This document shows, one piece after another, positions 41,220 through 50,185 of a stretch of 64,000 bases of DNA; the first letter of the stretch is position 1, and each line of letters starts with the position of its first letter. A model generated the notes under the pieces. The model was not told where the DNA came from, ran no database searches, and was given only the letters and a program-made list of their open reading frames with translations. The DNA comes from Desulfobaccales bacterium (GTDB lineage: Bacteria > Desulfobacterota > Desulfobaccia > Desulfobaccales > 0-14-0-80-60-11), in the NCBI GenBank assembly GCA_041648175.1, contig JBAZPO010000012.1, positions 1-64,000 on the forward strand, given 5' to 3'. Position numbers and translations under genes: made by a program.

Positions 41220-42653
41220 ATGAAACGGGATAACGCCTCTATCCTGATCGTTGATGATGATCCAGCCCTGCTCCAGAGCTTGAAAGAAATCCTGGAGGCC
41301 GAGGGCTATGAAGTGGCCACCGCAGCCAACGGCGAACAGGGCTTGTCCCTGATAAAAGAGCAGGCCTTTGACCTGGTGCTGAGCGACCTGGCCCTCCCCG
41401 GCCTGGACGGCATGGAACTGCTGAAATATTTGAGGCGCGAACAGCCTGCCTGCCCATGCATCATCATCACCGGCTACGGCACCATCACCAACGCCGTAAC
41501 CGCCATGCGCCACGGAGCCTACGATTACTTCACCAAGCCGGTGGACCCTACCGAACTCCGCTTGGTGGTGAGCCGAGCTTTGGAGCATCGGCGCCTCAAG
41601 TGGGAAAACCTGCACCTCAAGAAACAGCTGCAGCGGCGCTTCGGTTTCGCCAACATGGTGGGCAATAGCGACCCCATGACCCGCGTCTTCGAACTGATCC
41701 GTAAGGTCGCGGAAAGCGACAGCAACGTCTTGATCCTGGGAGAATCCGGCACCGGCAAGGAGCTCATCGCCCATGCCATACATTATAACAGTCCTCGCGC
41801 CGAAGGGCCTCTTATTCCGGTCAATTGCGCCGCCATTCCCGAAGAACTTTTGGAGAGCGAACTCTTTGGGCACGAACGGGGCGCCTTTACCCATGCGGTG
41901 CGCACCCGCATCGGGCGCTTCGAACAGGCCAACGCTGGCACCATCTTTCTGGATGAAATTTCGGAGATGAGCCCCGGCCTCCAGGTGAAGATTCTCCGGG
42001 TCCTGCAAGACCATTCCTTTGAAAGAATCGGCGGGATCAAAACCATCCGGGTGGATATCCGGGTGATCGCCGCCACCAACCGGAATCTGGAAGAACTGGT
42101 GAGCCAAAACAAGTTCCGCGAAGACCTGTTCTACCGCCTCAATGTGATCCCCATTCTGGTGCCTCCTCTGCGGGAGCGGGCTTCCGACATTCCATTGCTG
42201 GTGCACCATTTCCTGGAGGTATTTAGCCGGACCAAAAAGAAACCCCTCAGACGCCTCAGCCCCGTAGTCCTGGACCTCCTCTGCCGGTATCCCTGGCCCG
42301 GCAATGTCCGGGAACTGGAAAACCTCATGGAACGCCTGGTTATCCTCACCGAAGGCGAAGTCATCGAGGTAACCGACCTGCCCGAGAAGTTTCAACGCCT
42401 GATCCTCCCCCCCCTTGAAAAGCCAGAGGATTTTCCGGAACGGGGCATTCATTTTACCGATGCGGTGCAATCATTTGAGCGTAACTTGATCCTTAAAGCC
42501 TTGCGCCAGAGCAACTGGGTGAAAAGCCAGGCGGCCCAACTTCTTCACCTCAACCGCACCACCTTGCTGGAGAAAATGAAAAAACAGAATATCCCCTCTA
42601 ATCCCGATTCCGCTTCCCGGCCCGAGAGACTCTCCAAAGATTTGCCCACCTAA
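41220..42653 (+). CDS. Sigma-54-dependent NtrC-family response regulator, GAFTHA variant
   Basis: This 477-residue protein has a receiver domain (1-120: acidic DDD 12-14, phospho-acceptor Asp56 in VLSDLALPG, Lys106). An AAA+ domain follows (Walker A GESGTGKE at 174-181; FLDEISEM Walker B). A Fis-type helix-turn-helix forms the C-terminus (ALRQSNWVKSQAAQLLHLNR). The sigma-54 contact loop, normally GAFTGA, reads GAFTHA (221-226). It would activate sigma-54 promoters on phosphorylation, but no histidine kinase gene is adjacent; the kinase at 45146 is of another type. The loop change may reduce or alter activation. Confidence 0.93.
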   Translation: MKRDNASILIVDDDPALLQSLKEILEAEGYEVATAANGEQGLSLIKEQAFDLVLSDLALPGLDGMELLKYLRREQPACPCIIITGYGTITNAVTAMRHGAYDYFTKPVDPTELRLVVSRALEHRRLKWENLHLKKQLQRRFGFANMVGNSDPMTRVFELIRKVAESDSNVLILGESGTGKELIAHAIHYNSPRAEGPLIPVNCAAIPEELLESELFGHERGAFTHAVRTRIGRFEQANAGTIFLDEISEMSPGLQVKILRVLQDHSFERIGGIKTIRVDIRVIAATNRNLEELVSQNKFREDLFYRLNVIPILVPPLRERASDIPLLVHHFLEVFSRTKKKPLRRLSPVVLDLLCRYPWPGNVRELENLMERLVILTEGEVIEVTDLPEKFQRLILPPLEKPEDFPERGIHFTDAVQSFERNLILKALRQSNWVKSQAAQLLHLNRTTLLEKMKKQNIPSNPDSASRPERLSKDLPT

Positions 42654-42980
42654 AGGAGAACGTGCCGGATTCTCTGTTGTTGTCAGAAAAATGACAGAGC
42701 GACAGGCAAAAAAGGGGCCAATTTTCCTTTAAGGTTTCCGGTAAATTTAATCATTACAAATTGGCCTCGCCAGTCATCTCCACTTTTTTTTCCCTTGCAG
42801 TTCCCTTTATTTAAGACTTTTCGTAATTATATTGAAACCAATTCCGGCAGAGTGACCGGGCCGACGAAAAAAGCGGGCACGGGCCGATTGAAGCGTCCCA
42901 TCTGGCTTCCCCGAAGCCGTTGGTTGTGGCCGGGAATGAGATATGGTAAGGTGAGCGACAATCTATCTGGAGGTGACGTT
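42654..42980. other. Gene-free stretch after the NtrC-type gene
   Basis: About 330 bp hold no supported gene. TGTCAGAAAAATGACA (about 42687-42702) is a short inverted repeat. GGGGCCAATTTT near 42714 can pair with AAATTGGCCTC near 42758, forming a hairpin that could stop or slow transcription from the regulator gene. No sigma-54 promoter was recognised. Confidence 0.45.
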
Positions 42981-43355
42981 ATGGCTGAAGCCTTCCCGGC
43001 TAACCGGCGAGAGGCTATCCTGGCTTTCCATTTTGCCGACCGGATTAAAGCGGAGCTCCTGCTGGCATCCCGCCTGCTCAACTCCGTAACCCAGATGCAG
43101 GGGTTGGAGCAGGAAGGCGCGGGCAAGCTTTTTTTGGACTTACTCAAGGGCCTGGAGCAAGAGATCAATCTGGCCACGGTGCAAATTGGCGATCCCGACA
43201 TGATCCGGCTGCGCACCGTGATGGCCGGGCTCATCGGCATGGCCGATTCCAAGATGTTCGCCGATATCCAGTCCCACATCACCTGGATGATCAGCATCAT
43301 GACCACCTATGCCCAACGGGCCATGGAATACCTTGTCAGGGAAAAGTTGTTGTAA
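42981..43355 (+). CDS. Small helical protein of unknown function
   Basis: This 124-residue protein is all alpha-helical in appearance (NRREAILAFHFADRIKAELL, then LFLDLLKGLEQEINLA). It has no cysteines, no signal peptide and no strong membrane segment; ITWMISIMTTYAQRAM near the end is amphipathic. The ATG at 42981 has GGAGGTGACGTT directly before it; the frame is open further up, but that part has no ribosome binding site. I do not recognise the family. It follows the NtrC-type gene by 330 bp and could be one of its targets. Confidence 0.65.
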   Translation: MAEAFPANRREAILAFHFADRIKAELLLASRLLNSVTQMQGLEQEGAGKLFLDLLKGLEQEINLATVQIGDPDMIRLRTVMAGLIGMADSKMFADIQSHITWMISIMTTYAQRAMEYLVREKLL

Positions 43356-43461
43356 GCGGTTGCAGAGGCCAACAAGTAAACCCATAAAGTCCACCCCCTA
43401 AGAGCAATTGTCCTGACAGGGGCAGAATGCTAAACTAGTTAAGTGAGGAACGTCTTTACCC

Positions 43462-43512
43462 GCCAAGCTCAGCTTGGCAAGCATTTGCGTTCCCAAGTAC
43501 AACTTGGGAACG
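43462..43512. repeat. GTTCCCAAG hairpin repeat
   Basis: Two adjacent hairpins: GCCAAGCTCAGCTTGGC (43462-43478) and CGTTCCCAAGT/ACTTGGGAACG (43488-43512, 3-base loop). This belongs to a dispersed type known in many genomes (CGTTCCCAAG...CTTGGGAACGAGG). It lies between the 124-residue protein gene and the 3' end of larC. Confidence 0.8.
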
Positions 43513-43624
43513 AGGGGAAATTTTTGAACCGCTGCGGGTAACTCGCCGCCTCTATTCAGTGCCTCGCCAACAGCTATGATTTCGGTGCAAAAATCAGACC
43601 CCCTCCGTATTGAACGGTCTCGCG

Positions 43625-44794
43625 TTATTCCCGAGGAATTAGGCGGTAGATTTCAATTAAGGGGAGGCCCTGGGCTTCGGCCATTTTGCGGCAGGCTTCG
43701 TACTCCGGCAGCAAGCGGCGGTGGCCGCCGTATTCCATGGCCTTGACCGTGAGGGGGCCGTAGGGCGTATCAATGGTCTCGGGCCAGCGGCGGGCCGTGA
43801 CCCGCTCCACTTCCATGACCCGCACCCCCAGGGTGGTGGAATCCGCAAAGATGCGGTCCAGGAGCCCGGCTTTGGCTGCCAGGGGTGCGACCACGGTTAA
43901 GCGCACACCGGGCCGGTTTTTTTTCATTTGGATGGGGGTGAGAGCCACGTCCAAGGCTCCGGCGCTGAAGAGGCCGGCCATGAGCGGCTCGTACCATTCC
44001 GGGTTCATGTCGTCGAGGTGGGTTTCTATAACCAGGATGGTCTCCTTACGGCCGGGGGCCGCGGTCAGGGGCTCCCCCAGGTAGAGGCGCAGGAGATTGG
44101 GGTAGCCCGGCAGATCCCGGCTGCCCGCGCCGTAGCCGACGCGCTTAAGCGTCATGCCGGGGCAGGGTTCGCACACGGCCTCGCTGGCCTTCAAGATCGC
44201 GGCTCCGGTGGGGGTGACCAGTTCCCCCGGCAGGTCGGTGCCGTACACGGCCAAGCCCTTCAACAACTCGAGGGTGGCCGGGGCCGGGTTGGGGAGCCGG
44301 CCGTGGCCCGCGGTGATCATGCCCCAGCCCATGGGGATCGAACTGCAAAAGACCCGGGAGACCCCCAAGCGTTCCAAGCCGTGCGCCGCGCCCACCACGT
44401 CCACGATGGTATCCAGTGCCCCCAGTTCATGAAAATGCACGGTCTCAATCGGCTGGCCGTGGATGCGGGCTTCCACCTCACCCAGGAGGCGGAACGTGGT
44501 AAGGCTTCGGGTTTTGACCGCGTCGGTCAGGGGGGCCTCCTCGATCAAGGCGCAGATGTCCCGATAGGTGCGGGCCGGGTGCCGCGCTTGGGAGGAAATC
44601 TCCACCTTGACGCCGGTGAGAAGGGCTTTGCTGACCTGATGGGCGGTGATGGAGACATCGGTAAGCCCCAGGGCGGCGATCAGGTCTTGGAGTTCGGCCA
44701 CCGGGAGTCCCAGGTCAATCAAGGCCCCCAGGGTCATGTCACCGCTGATGCCCGCGAAACAGTCAAAAAACGCCCAGCATGGCTGAGTTCCCAA
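43625..44794 (-). CDS. larC: Nickel insertion protein LarC
   Basis: This 389-residue protein inserts nickel into the pincer cofactor (pyridinium-3,5-bisthiocarboxylate mononucleotide) of lactate racemase-type enzymes. The N-terminus FFDCFAGISGDMTLGALIDLG, the VHFHELGALDTIVDVVG segment and the middle IETHLDDMNPEWYEPLM (about residues 251-267) are typical. The C-terminal domain is present in the same frame, so the frameshift seen in the Lactobacillus gene is not needed here. larA, larB and larE are not in the window. Two His-rich exported proteins lie 3 kb further on, but no link is shown. Confidence 0.93.
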   Translation of the reverse strand: MGTQPCWAFFDCFAGISGDMTLGALIDLGLPVAELQDLIAALGLTDVSITAHQVSKALLTGVKVEISSQARHPARTYRDICALIEEAPLTDAVKTRSLTTFRLLGEVEARIHGQPIETVHFHELGALDTIVDVVGAAHGLERLGVSRVFCSSIPMGWGMITAGHGRLPNPAPATLELLKGLAVYGTDLPGELVTPTGAAILKASEAVCEPCPGMTLKRVGYGAGSRDLPGYPNLLRLYLGEPLTAAPGRKETILVIETHLDDMNPEWYEPLMAGLFSAGALDVALTPIQMKKNRPGVRLTVVAPLAAKAGLLDRIFADSTTLGVRVMEVERVTARRWPETIDTPYGPLTVKAMEYGGHRRLLPEYEACRKMAEAQGLPLIEIYRLIPRE

Positions 44795-45145
44795 AAATTA
44801 TTCCCCCTCACCCTAACCCTCTCCCACCAGGGGAGAGGGGATTAATGAAATGATATTAACGCCATATCGATTATAATTCATCCTTGGCTGAATTCCGAAT
44901 ATATAGCGCAGGTACTTTCTCTTCTCCCCGCGAATTTTTTCATAAGAAACCATGTGGTTTCAATTTTTGTAGCGCCACCGACCCTTAAGAAATTCCCGTT
45001 TAAAGCCGATAAGCCTTGAAAAGAGAATTATGAGATCTTTTCGAAGGTTTCCTTCCTTTGTCTATGGCCCAGATAGAGTTACAGCATCACGATCAACAGA
45101 ATGGCTCCGGTTATCCTTACAGCTGTCGGACCAATGGGTGATTTA
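44795..45145. other. Gene-free stretch with a CCCTCTCCC repeat and a hairpin
   Basis: CCCTCTCCC (44817-44825) pairs with GGGAGAGGG (44831-44839), a dispersed repeat also present at 21357-21381. Further on GAAACC-ATGT-GGTTTC (44946-44961), followed by AATTTTT, looks like a weak terminator or a protein site. The rest is AT-rich and must contain promoters for larC (minus) and the sensor kinase (plus). An in-frame ATG for the kinase at 45101 has no ribosome binding site. Confidence 0.5.
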
Positions 45146-47218
45146 ATGAATACTCCTCAAGACGACCGTCAAGCTGGCCGGTTTAAATGTATGACAGTTT
45201 CTTGCGGCGCCGGAGTGGTGGGGCTTGGCCTGCTCGGCTTGGTGAGCTGGTATTCCGGAGTTCGGGTTTTATCCAGTATCCATCCCTCTTATATCGGCAT
45301 GGCCCCCAGCACAGCTTGCTCATTCCTGCTGCTGGGGGGCATTTTAACTTATCAGGCCAGGACAAGGCCTTCAGCCCGGGGCAGGGCAGTGGCCTTAGCG
45401 GTGGCATTCCTGGTGGCGGCCTTTGGCCTCGTTAGTTTTATCGAGCTTTTTGTCGGCAGAGATCTAAATTTTGAAAATTTATTGTTCCCCACTGCCAAGA
45501 AATTCGGGAAAGTGCTCACCAATCGCATCTCCCCTCTTACCGGCCTCACGCTTTTTTTAGGCGGGACCAACCTGTTAATTATTCTGCGACGAAAAGATCA
45601 GGTCATCAGTCGGCACCTGGCAGGCTTTTTAGGGGGTTCGGTGACCATAATAGGGACTATCGCCACTCTGGGCTACCTCTTCGGAACCCCGCTCCTTTAC
45701 GGCGGCGTCGTGATCCCCATGGCGCTAACCACCGCCATAGCGTTTTTGCTCATGGGGGTGGGACTGGTAGCTGGGACCGGTCCTGATGCTTTGCCACTAC
45801 GGATGCTGGTGGGCCCTTCGAGCCAGGCCAGGCTGCTGCGGGCTTTTCTCCCCATGGCGGTGACGGTAGTTATGGTCCAAGGTTTGTTGCATCGGTTCAT
45901 CCCCGCCCTATTTCACACCGATGCTTTGGGGGCGGCGGTATTGGCCCTGATTTTCAGCCTAATTACCGGGGCGCTGGTGGTGGTTGTGGGGCGGACTATG
46001 GGCCAGGCCATGGATCTTGCCCAGGAGAAGCGCAAGCGGGCGGAGGAGGCGCTTTCTCAGAATCTTCTTGAATTACAAGAAACCGCCAAAAAGCTCGAGC
46101 AATCCAGGAACATGCTGCAATTGATTATCGAGTCGATCCCGGTCAGGGTCTTCTGGAAGGATAAGGATTCTTGCTACATGGGCTGCAATAGCCTGTTCGC
46201 TCGCGACGCCGGCCTTAGCCACCCGGAGCAACTTATAGGCAAGAGCGACTTTGACATGGGCTGGCGGGAACAAGCGGAGCTCTACCGTGCGGATGACCAT
46301 CAGGTTATGGAGTCCCGCCGCGCCAAGATAAATATTATCGAGCCGCAAACCACCCCCACGCATGAAAATATCTGGCTCAATACCAGCAAAGTCCCGTTAC
46401 AAATGCCCAACGGTGAAGTCTTTGGGGTTCTGGGTGTCTATGAAGATATAACGGAGCGCAAGCGAGGCGAGGAAAAAATTATTCATCAACAGGAGGAACT
46501 GCGAGGGCTAACGGCCCGACTGGCGCAGGTAGAAGAAGCCGAACGCCAAGAGTTGGCGCGGGAACTCCACGATCAGGTATGTCAAAACCTGACCAGCATT
46601 AATATCGCCATAGAAACTCTCATGATCAGAGCCCAAAGAGAGTCGCTGGATCAGCTGCTGTCCAGGCTCGCTGATGTTGGCGCGGTGGCAGAACAGACAG
46701 GTGAGATTACCAGGAACATCATGGAAGGTTTAAGGCCCACGGTGTTGGACCATTACGGCTTAATGGGAGGAGTGCGCCAGTTTGCAAGCAAGTTCTCCAC
46801 GCAGACCGGCATTGCCGTGGAAGTTAGAGGGGAAGAGTTAGCCCTACGATTGGCAGCCCCGGTAGAACTGGCTCTGTTCCGCATCACCCAGGAGGCCCTG
46901 GCCAACGTGGCCAGGCACAGCAAAGCCACCAAGGTAGTGGTGTGGCATGAAGAAAACGATGATACGTTTCGCCTCACCATTGCCGACAATGGCATAGGCT
47001 TCGACCAGGATAAGGTCGCCCTCCCAATGGCAGGGCATAAATGGGGCCTGATGACTATGACCGAACGGGCCTTGGCAATCGAGGGGAATTGCCGTGTCGA
47101 GTCAGAACCTGGCCAGGGCACCCGAGTGGTGGTGGATGTGCCTCGCCAATCATTTCCATGTTCACAGCAGATTTCTCCAACCCATGAGGCTCTATGCCTA
47201 AAAAAAGAAGTACCCTGA
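45146..47218 (+). CDS. Orphan sensor histidine kinase (HisKA_3, NarX/DesK type)
   Basis: This protein of about 690 residues has an N-terminal region of seven or eight transmembrane helices (to about residue 285). A short linker helix and a PAS domain follow (about 315-440: FWKDKDSCYMGCNSLFARDA). Next is the dimerisation helix with the phospho-acceptor histidine in ELHDQVCQNL, and an HATPase domain (EALANVARHSKA, DNGIGFD, GLMTMTERA). Such kinases normally pair with NarL/LuxR-type regulators; none is in the window. The start at 45146 has GGGTGA upstream; an ATG at 45101 would add 15 residues. A 90-bp palindrome follows the stop codon. Confidence 0.92.
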   Translation: MNTPQDDRQAGRFKCMTVSCGAGVVGLGLLGLVSWYSGVRVLSSIHPSYIGMAPSTACSFLLLGGILTYQARTRPSARGRAVALAVAFLVAAFGLVSFIELFVGRDLNFENLLFPTAKKFGKVLTNRISPLTGLTLFLGGTNLLIILRRKDQVISRHLAGFLGGSVTIIGTIATLGYLFGTPLLYGGVVIPMALTTAIAFLLMGVGLVAGTGPDALPLRMLVGPSSQARLLRAFLPMAVTVVMVQGLLHRFIPALFHTDALGAAVLALIFSLITGALVVVVGRTMGQAMDLAQEKRKRAEEALSQNLLELQETAKKLEQSRNMLQLIIESIPVRVFWKDKDSCYMGCNSLFARDAGLSHPEQLIGKSDFDMGWREQAELYRADDHQVMESRRAKINIIEPQTTPTHENIWLNTSKVPLQMPNGEVFGVLGVYEDITERKRGEEKIIHQQEELRGLTARLAQVEEAERQELARELHDQVCQNLTSINIAIETLMIRAQRESLDQLLSRLADVGAVAEQTGEITRNIMEGLRPTVLDHYGLMGGVRQFASKFSTQTGIAVEVRGEELALRLAAPVELALFRITQEALANVARHSKATKVVVWHEENDDTFRLTIADNGIGFDQDKVALPMAGHKWGLMTMTERALAIEGNCRVESEPGQGTRVVVDVPRQSFPCSQQISPTHEALCLKKEVP

Positions 47219-47223
47219 CCAAG

Positions 47224-47313
47224 AATCCCCCTAACTCCCCCTTTTTCAAAGGGTGACTTTATAAGTAATTCCTTATAGTTCACCCATTTGCCAAAGGGGG
47301 GTTAGGGGGGATT
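47224..47313. repeat. 90-bp palindrome of the AATCCCCCTAA type
   Basis: The outer arms AATCCCCCTAACTCCCCC and GGGGGGTTAGGGGGGATT and inner CTTTATAAG/CTTATAG arms make one long imperfect hairpin just 5 bp after the kinase stop. The arms of the same family recur around hpnA (57131-57243). It may act as a transcription terminator, but its size and recurrence suggest a small mobile palindrome without a coding region. Confidence 0.8.
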
Positions 47314-47478
47314 TGGGGTGTTAAAGTATCTCCTATTACGGAAAAAACTTTTGGCAAACGCTATAATGGTCAAGGGAGGGGAAGAGCACAAGCGGGCGGC
47401 CCCCCTCCCTTGCATCCATCTGAATTTTTACTTGTTTGTTCTTACCGACCAAACCTGCAATTCCTGATAGTCAGCAGC

Positions 47479-48252
47479 CTAGATTACCCCAGCAGGAGAC
47501 TGGCCTTGACTCAGAGGGGCATTCCCGGAAGCATCGGGGTGGCGAGAACTGGGCCGCGCACCAGTATGACCCTCCGGCCTGGTGGTATTATGGGAATAGC
47601 CTGACGGATTGGGGCCGATATTGGGAGATTGGGGATGTGCCTGATAGCCTGCACGATTATAAGAAGAACCAGGATTATTGTGCTGACCCGCGTTGGGCGG
47701 CTGTTGTCCCTGATGCTGTTGATCATTCCGCCCATAGACATTCCGGTGCTGGTCCCCCGGACGTTGTTGATGACCATTCCAGCCGTAGGCATTGCCGGAG
47801 GGCTGATGCCCCTGACGTTGATGACCATTCCAGCCATTGGCATGGCCCTGAGGGTGATGTCCCTGATGCGGCTGCCTATTCCAGGCGTTAGCATGGCCGC
47901 GCGGCTGATGCCACTGACGGTTTTGGCCATTCCAGCCATAGGCATGGCCACGGGGCTGCTGCCACCGATGCGGCTGATTATTTCCGGCGTTAGTATGGCC
48001 ACGCGGCTGCTGCCACTGACGGTTGTGGCCATTTAACCCATAGGCATGGGCGCGAGGCTGCTGCCCCTGATGCGGCTGCCTATTCCAGGCGTTGGCCTGA
48101 GTAGCATGGCTACTCGGCTGGGGCCGGTTGAAAGCCTGACGATTCGGCTGCGGGGCAAAGGGACGGTTAGGCCCCGCCTGGGCGCTCAGAGGGCTCAGAA
48201 CCATAAACAGACCCAGTGCGAGAATGACGTTACACCATCTTCCTGGTCTCAT
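47479..48252 (-). CDS. Exported protein with 17-residue His/Gln/Asn-rich tandem repeats
   Basis: This 257-residue protein has a signal peptide (about 1-26, cleavage after AQA). From about residue 49 to 190 it contains roughly eight tandem units of 17 residues, pattern xQPRGHAYGWNGxxRQW, alternating with xQPRGHANAWNRQPHQG. The rest is rich in Asn, Pro, Gln and Ser. Because 17 codons make 51 bp, other frames across it are also open and should not be called. No function is known; histidine-rich repeats could bind metals or polyanions outside the cell. A shorter relative lies directly upstream (48343-48687). A hairpin (CAAGGGAGGGG/CCCCTCCCTTG, 47371-47412) lies downstream. Confidence 0.78.
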   Translation of the reverse strand: MRPGRWCNVILALGLFMVLSPLSAQAGPNRPFAPQPNRQAFNRPQPSSHATQANAWNRQPHQGQQPRAHAYGLNGHNRQWQQPRGHTNAGNNQPHRWQQPRGHAYGWNGQNRQWHQPRGHANAWNRQPHQGHHPQGHANGWNGHQRQGHQPSGNAYGWNGHQQRPGDQHRNVYGRNDQQHQGQQPPNAGQHNNPGSSYNRAGYQAHPQSPNIGPNPSGYSHNTTRPEGHTGARPSSRHPDASGNAPLSQGQSPAGVI

Positions 48253-48342
48253 TTAATTATCCTCCTTGAATTAATTCTGCACTCCGGATTTGCAATTTAG
48301 ACGGTCGCCCGTGTGAAAACATTAGAGGTTTTTAAATATTTT

Positions 48343-48687
48343 TTAAAAATTCCAGTTTAAGTTGCCGGATAAGCCTGGATTTGCGGGCTGCGAGTAATAG
48401 GGTTGGGGTTGCTGGTAAGGCATTGCAATGATGGGAGCAACAGGCGTGACATAGGCAACCTGCGGTGGTCCTGCGTAGTGCCCATATTCACGGTGATGGT
48501 GTGGACCCTTACAGGAGCGCCGGAAATGCTTTTGGTGACGCTCAAAGTTATGATGCCTTGGGCCATCCCACCCATAGGCATTCCCACGAGGGTGGTGATA
48601 TTTCGGTCTGGCCTGGGCGCCCAGGGGGTTTAAGGCCAGGATAAGACCCATCATCAGGAAAACGCTCAACCATCTCTTCAGGTTCAT
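48343..48687 (-). CDS. Small exported His-rich protein, relative of the 17-residue-repeat protein
   Basis: This 114-residue protein has a signal peptide (MNLKRWLSVFLMMGLILALN, cleavage after AQA) nearly matching that of the neighbouring gene. One copy of the shared unit follows (HHPRGNAYGWDG), then a His/Arg-rich part (RHHNFERHQKHFRR, then KGPHHHREYGHY), and a Pro/Gln/Tyr-rich tail. The two genes, 91 bp apart, look like a duplication in which one member expanded its repeat. A role in metal binding or surface coating is only a guess. Confidence 0.75.
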   Translation of the reverse strand: MNLKRWLSVFLMMGLILALNPLGAQARPKYHHPRGNAYGWDGPRHHNFERHQKHFRRSCKGPHHHREYGHYAGPPQVAYVTPVAPIIAMPYQQPQPYYSQPANPGLSGNLNWNF

Positions 48688-48940
48688 TCGCTTACCCTCC
48701 GAAAAACAGGATTTGCTAATTTAGAAGACGGCCGGCCGGAAAGCGTTAAGAGAGTTTCTTGCAAATTTAAGGAAGCATTCCAGAAATGGTTTTAGGATAA
48801 ATGAACGTGGCTAGAGATTATTGCCGGATGAGTTGATGATTACCAGCTTCGACAATTATCACCTCACCCCGAAAATTCCAGGTTTGATCTTCTTATTAGA
48901 TGGATTGGGAATTCTTGGCTTTTTGCGAAACTATCAGGGT

Positions 48941-50185
48941 TCACTCTGCGGTTTTTTCGACAACAAGTTCTACCTCCTTCACGGCCCGGGCCTCGGCCTG
49001 GCGCACGGTGAACTTGAGATTGCGGAACTGCAACTGCTCCCCGGCCCGGGGCAAATCCCCCAACTGAGCAATGAGAAACCCGGCCAGGGTTTCATAATCC
49101 CCGGCGGGCAGTCTCAGGTGGAGAGATTCGTTTAGGGCCTTGATTTCAGTGCGGGCGCTGACCAGGTAATGGCCTTCCCCCAGCTTCTTGAAGGGCGCAA
49201 TCTCCTGATCAAATTCGTCAATGATCTCGCCGACGATCTCTTCTAAGAGGTCTTCGATGGTGACAATGCCCACCGCGCCGCCGTATTCGTCCACCACCAC
49301 GGCCAGGTGGTTCCCCTGGCGCTGCATCTCGGCCAGCAGCCGGTCGATTTTTTTGAGTTCCGGGACAAAGGCCACCGAGCGCATGATGGTGCGAACGGGG
49401 CGTTCCAGGTCGTCTTCGCCCAACAGGTCGAAGTCATGCACCACCCCGATGAGGTTGTCGATGCGGTGGTGATAGACCGGCAGGCGGGAAAAGCGGGAAG
49501 TGCGGAATTCTTCCAAGGCCTGGCTCATGGTCAGGGTGTCCGGGATGGCGGTCACCCGGATCAGCGGCACCATGACTTCCTTGACGCTGCGCAGGGAAAA
49601 TTGCAGAATGCGGTGGATAAAAATGCGTTCCTTGCGCTCCAGGTCGACTTCGGGGCCGCTTTTGGCCACCACCAGATGCAAATCTTCCCGGCTGATAAAG
49701 GGCAACTTGCTGGTGTGGCGCGCCCCGGTCAGCCAGAGCGCCACGCGGCTTAAGCCCGCGAAGATGAAGGTGAGGGGATAAAGAACCCAGGATATGACCC
49801 AGAGGATGGGTCCCAGGCGCCTGGCCAGACGGGTGGAGTGCTGGCGGCCGATGGATTTGGGGGTAATCTCCGCGAAGATCAGAATCAAGGGCGGCAGCAG
49901 CAGCATGGCCAAGATTTCTCCCCCGGTCCCCATGGTTTCCAGCAAAAAGGCGCTGACCAGAATCGTATTGCTGATTTCCGACAGGTTGGAGCCCAGGAGG
50001 GTGGTGGCCAGCAGGCGCTCCGGCCGTTCCAGCAGCTTCAGGGCCCTGGCCGCCCCCCGGTCCCCCTGTTCCGCCCAATGCCGGAGACGGCGGCGGCTGG
50101 CTGAAATAAGGGCGATCTCAGACCCGGAGAAAAAAGCTTCCAGCAGCAGGAAAGGGATAAAAATAAGGAGCAGGCCAATAATCAT
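48941..50185 (-). CDS. CNNM/HlyC-CorC family membrane protein, second of a pair
   Basis: This 414-residue protein has an N-terminal DUF21 (CNNM) membrane domain (about 1-180, with LLEAFFSGSEIALISASRRRL). Two CBS domains follow (about 205-325), and then a CorC/HlyC C-terminal domain. Relatives include Mg2+/Co2+ efflux or regulation proteins; the old name hemolysin is not a reliable guide. It overlaps the preceding gene (50182-51462) by 4 bp, so the two are coupled and probably form a heteromer. Confidence 0.9.
   Translation of the reverse strand: MIIGLLLIFIPFLLLEAFFSGSEIALISASRRRLRHWAEQGDRGAARALKLLERPERLLATTLLGSNLSEISNTILVSAFLLETMGTGGEILAMLLLPPLILIFAEITPKSIGRQHSTRLARRLGPILWVISWVLYPLTFIFAGLSRVALWLTGARHTSKLPFISREDLHLVVAKSGPEVDLERKERIFIHRILQFSLRSVKEVMVPLIRVTAIPDTLTMSQALEEFRTSRFSRLPVYHHRIDNLIGVVHDFDLLGEDDLERPVRTIMRSVAFVPELKKIDRLLAEMQRQGNHLAVVVDEYGGAVGIVTIEDLLEEIVGEIIDEFDQEIAPFKKLGEGHYLVSARTEIKALNESLHLRLPAGDYETLAGFLIAQLGDLPRAGEQLQFRNLKFTVRQAEARAVKEVELVVEKTAE

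Noticed and set aside
47436..48300. Plus-strand and other minus-strand frames opposite the 17-residue-repeat gene
   Set aside because: They are open only because the DNA repeat has a length that is a multiple of three; none has a signal peptide or Shine-Dalgarno.
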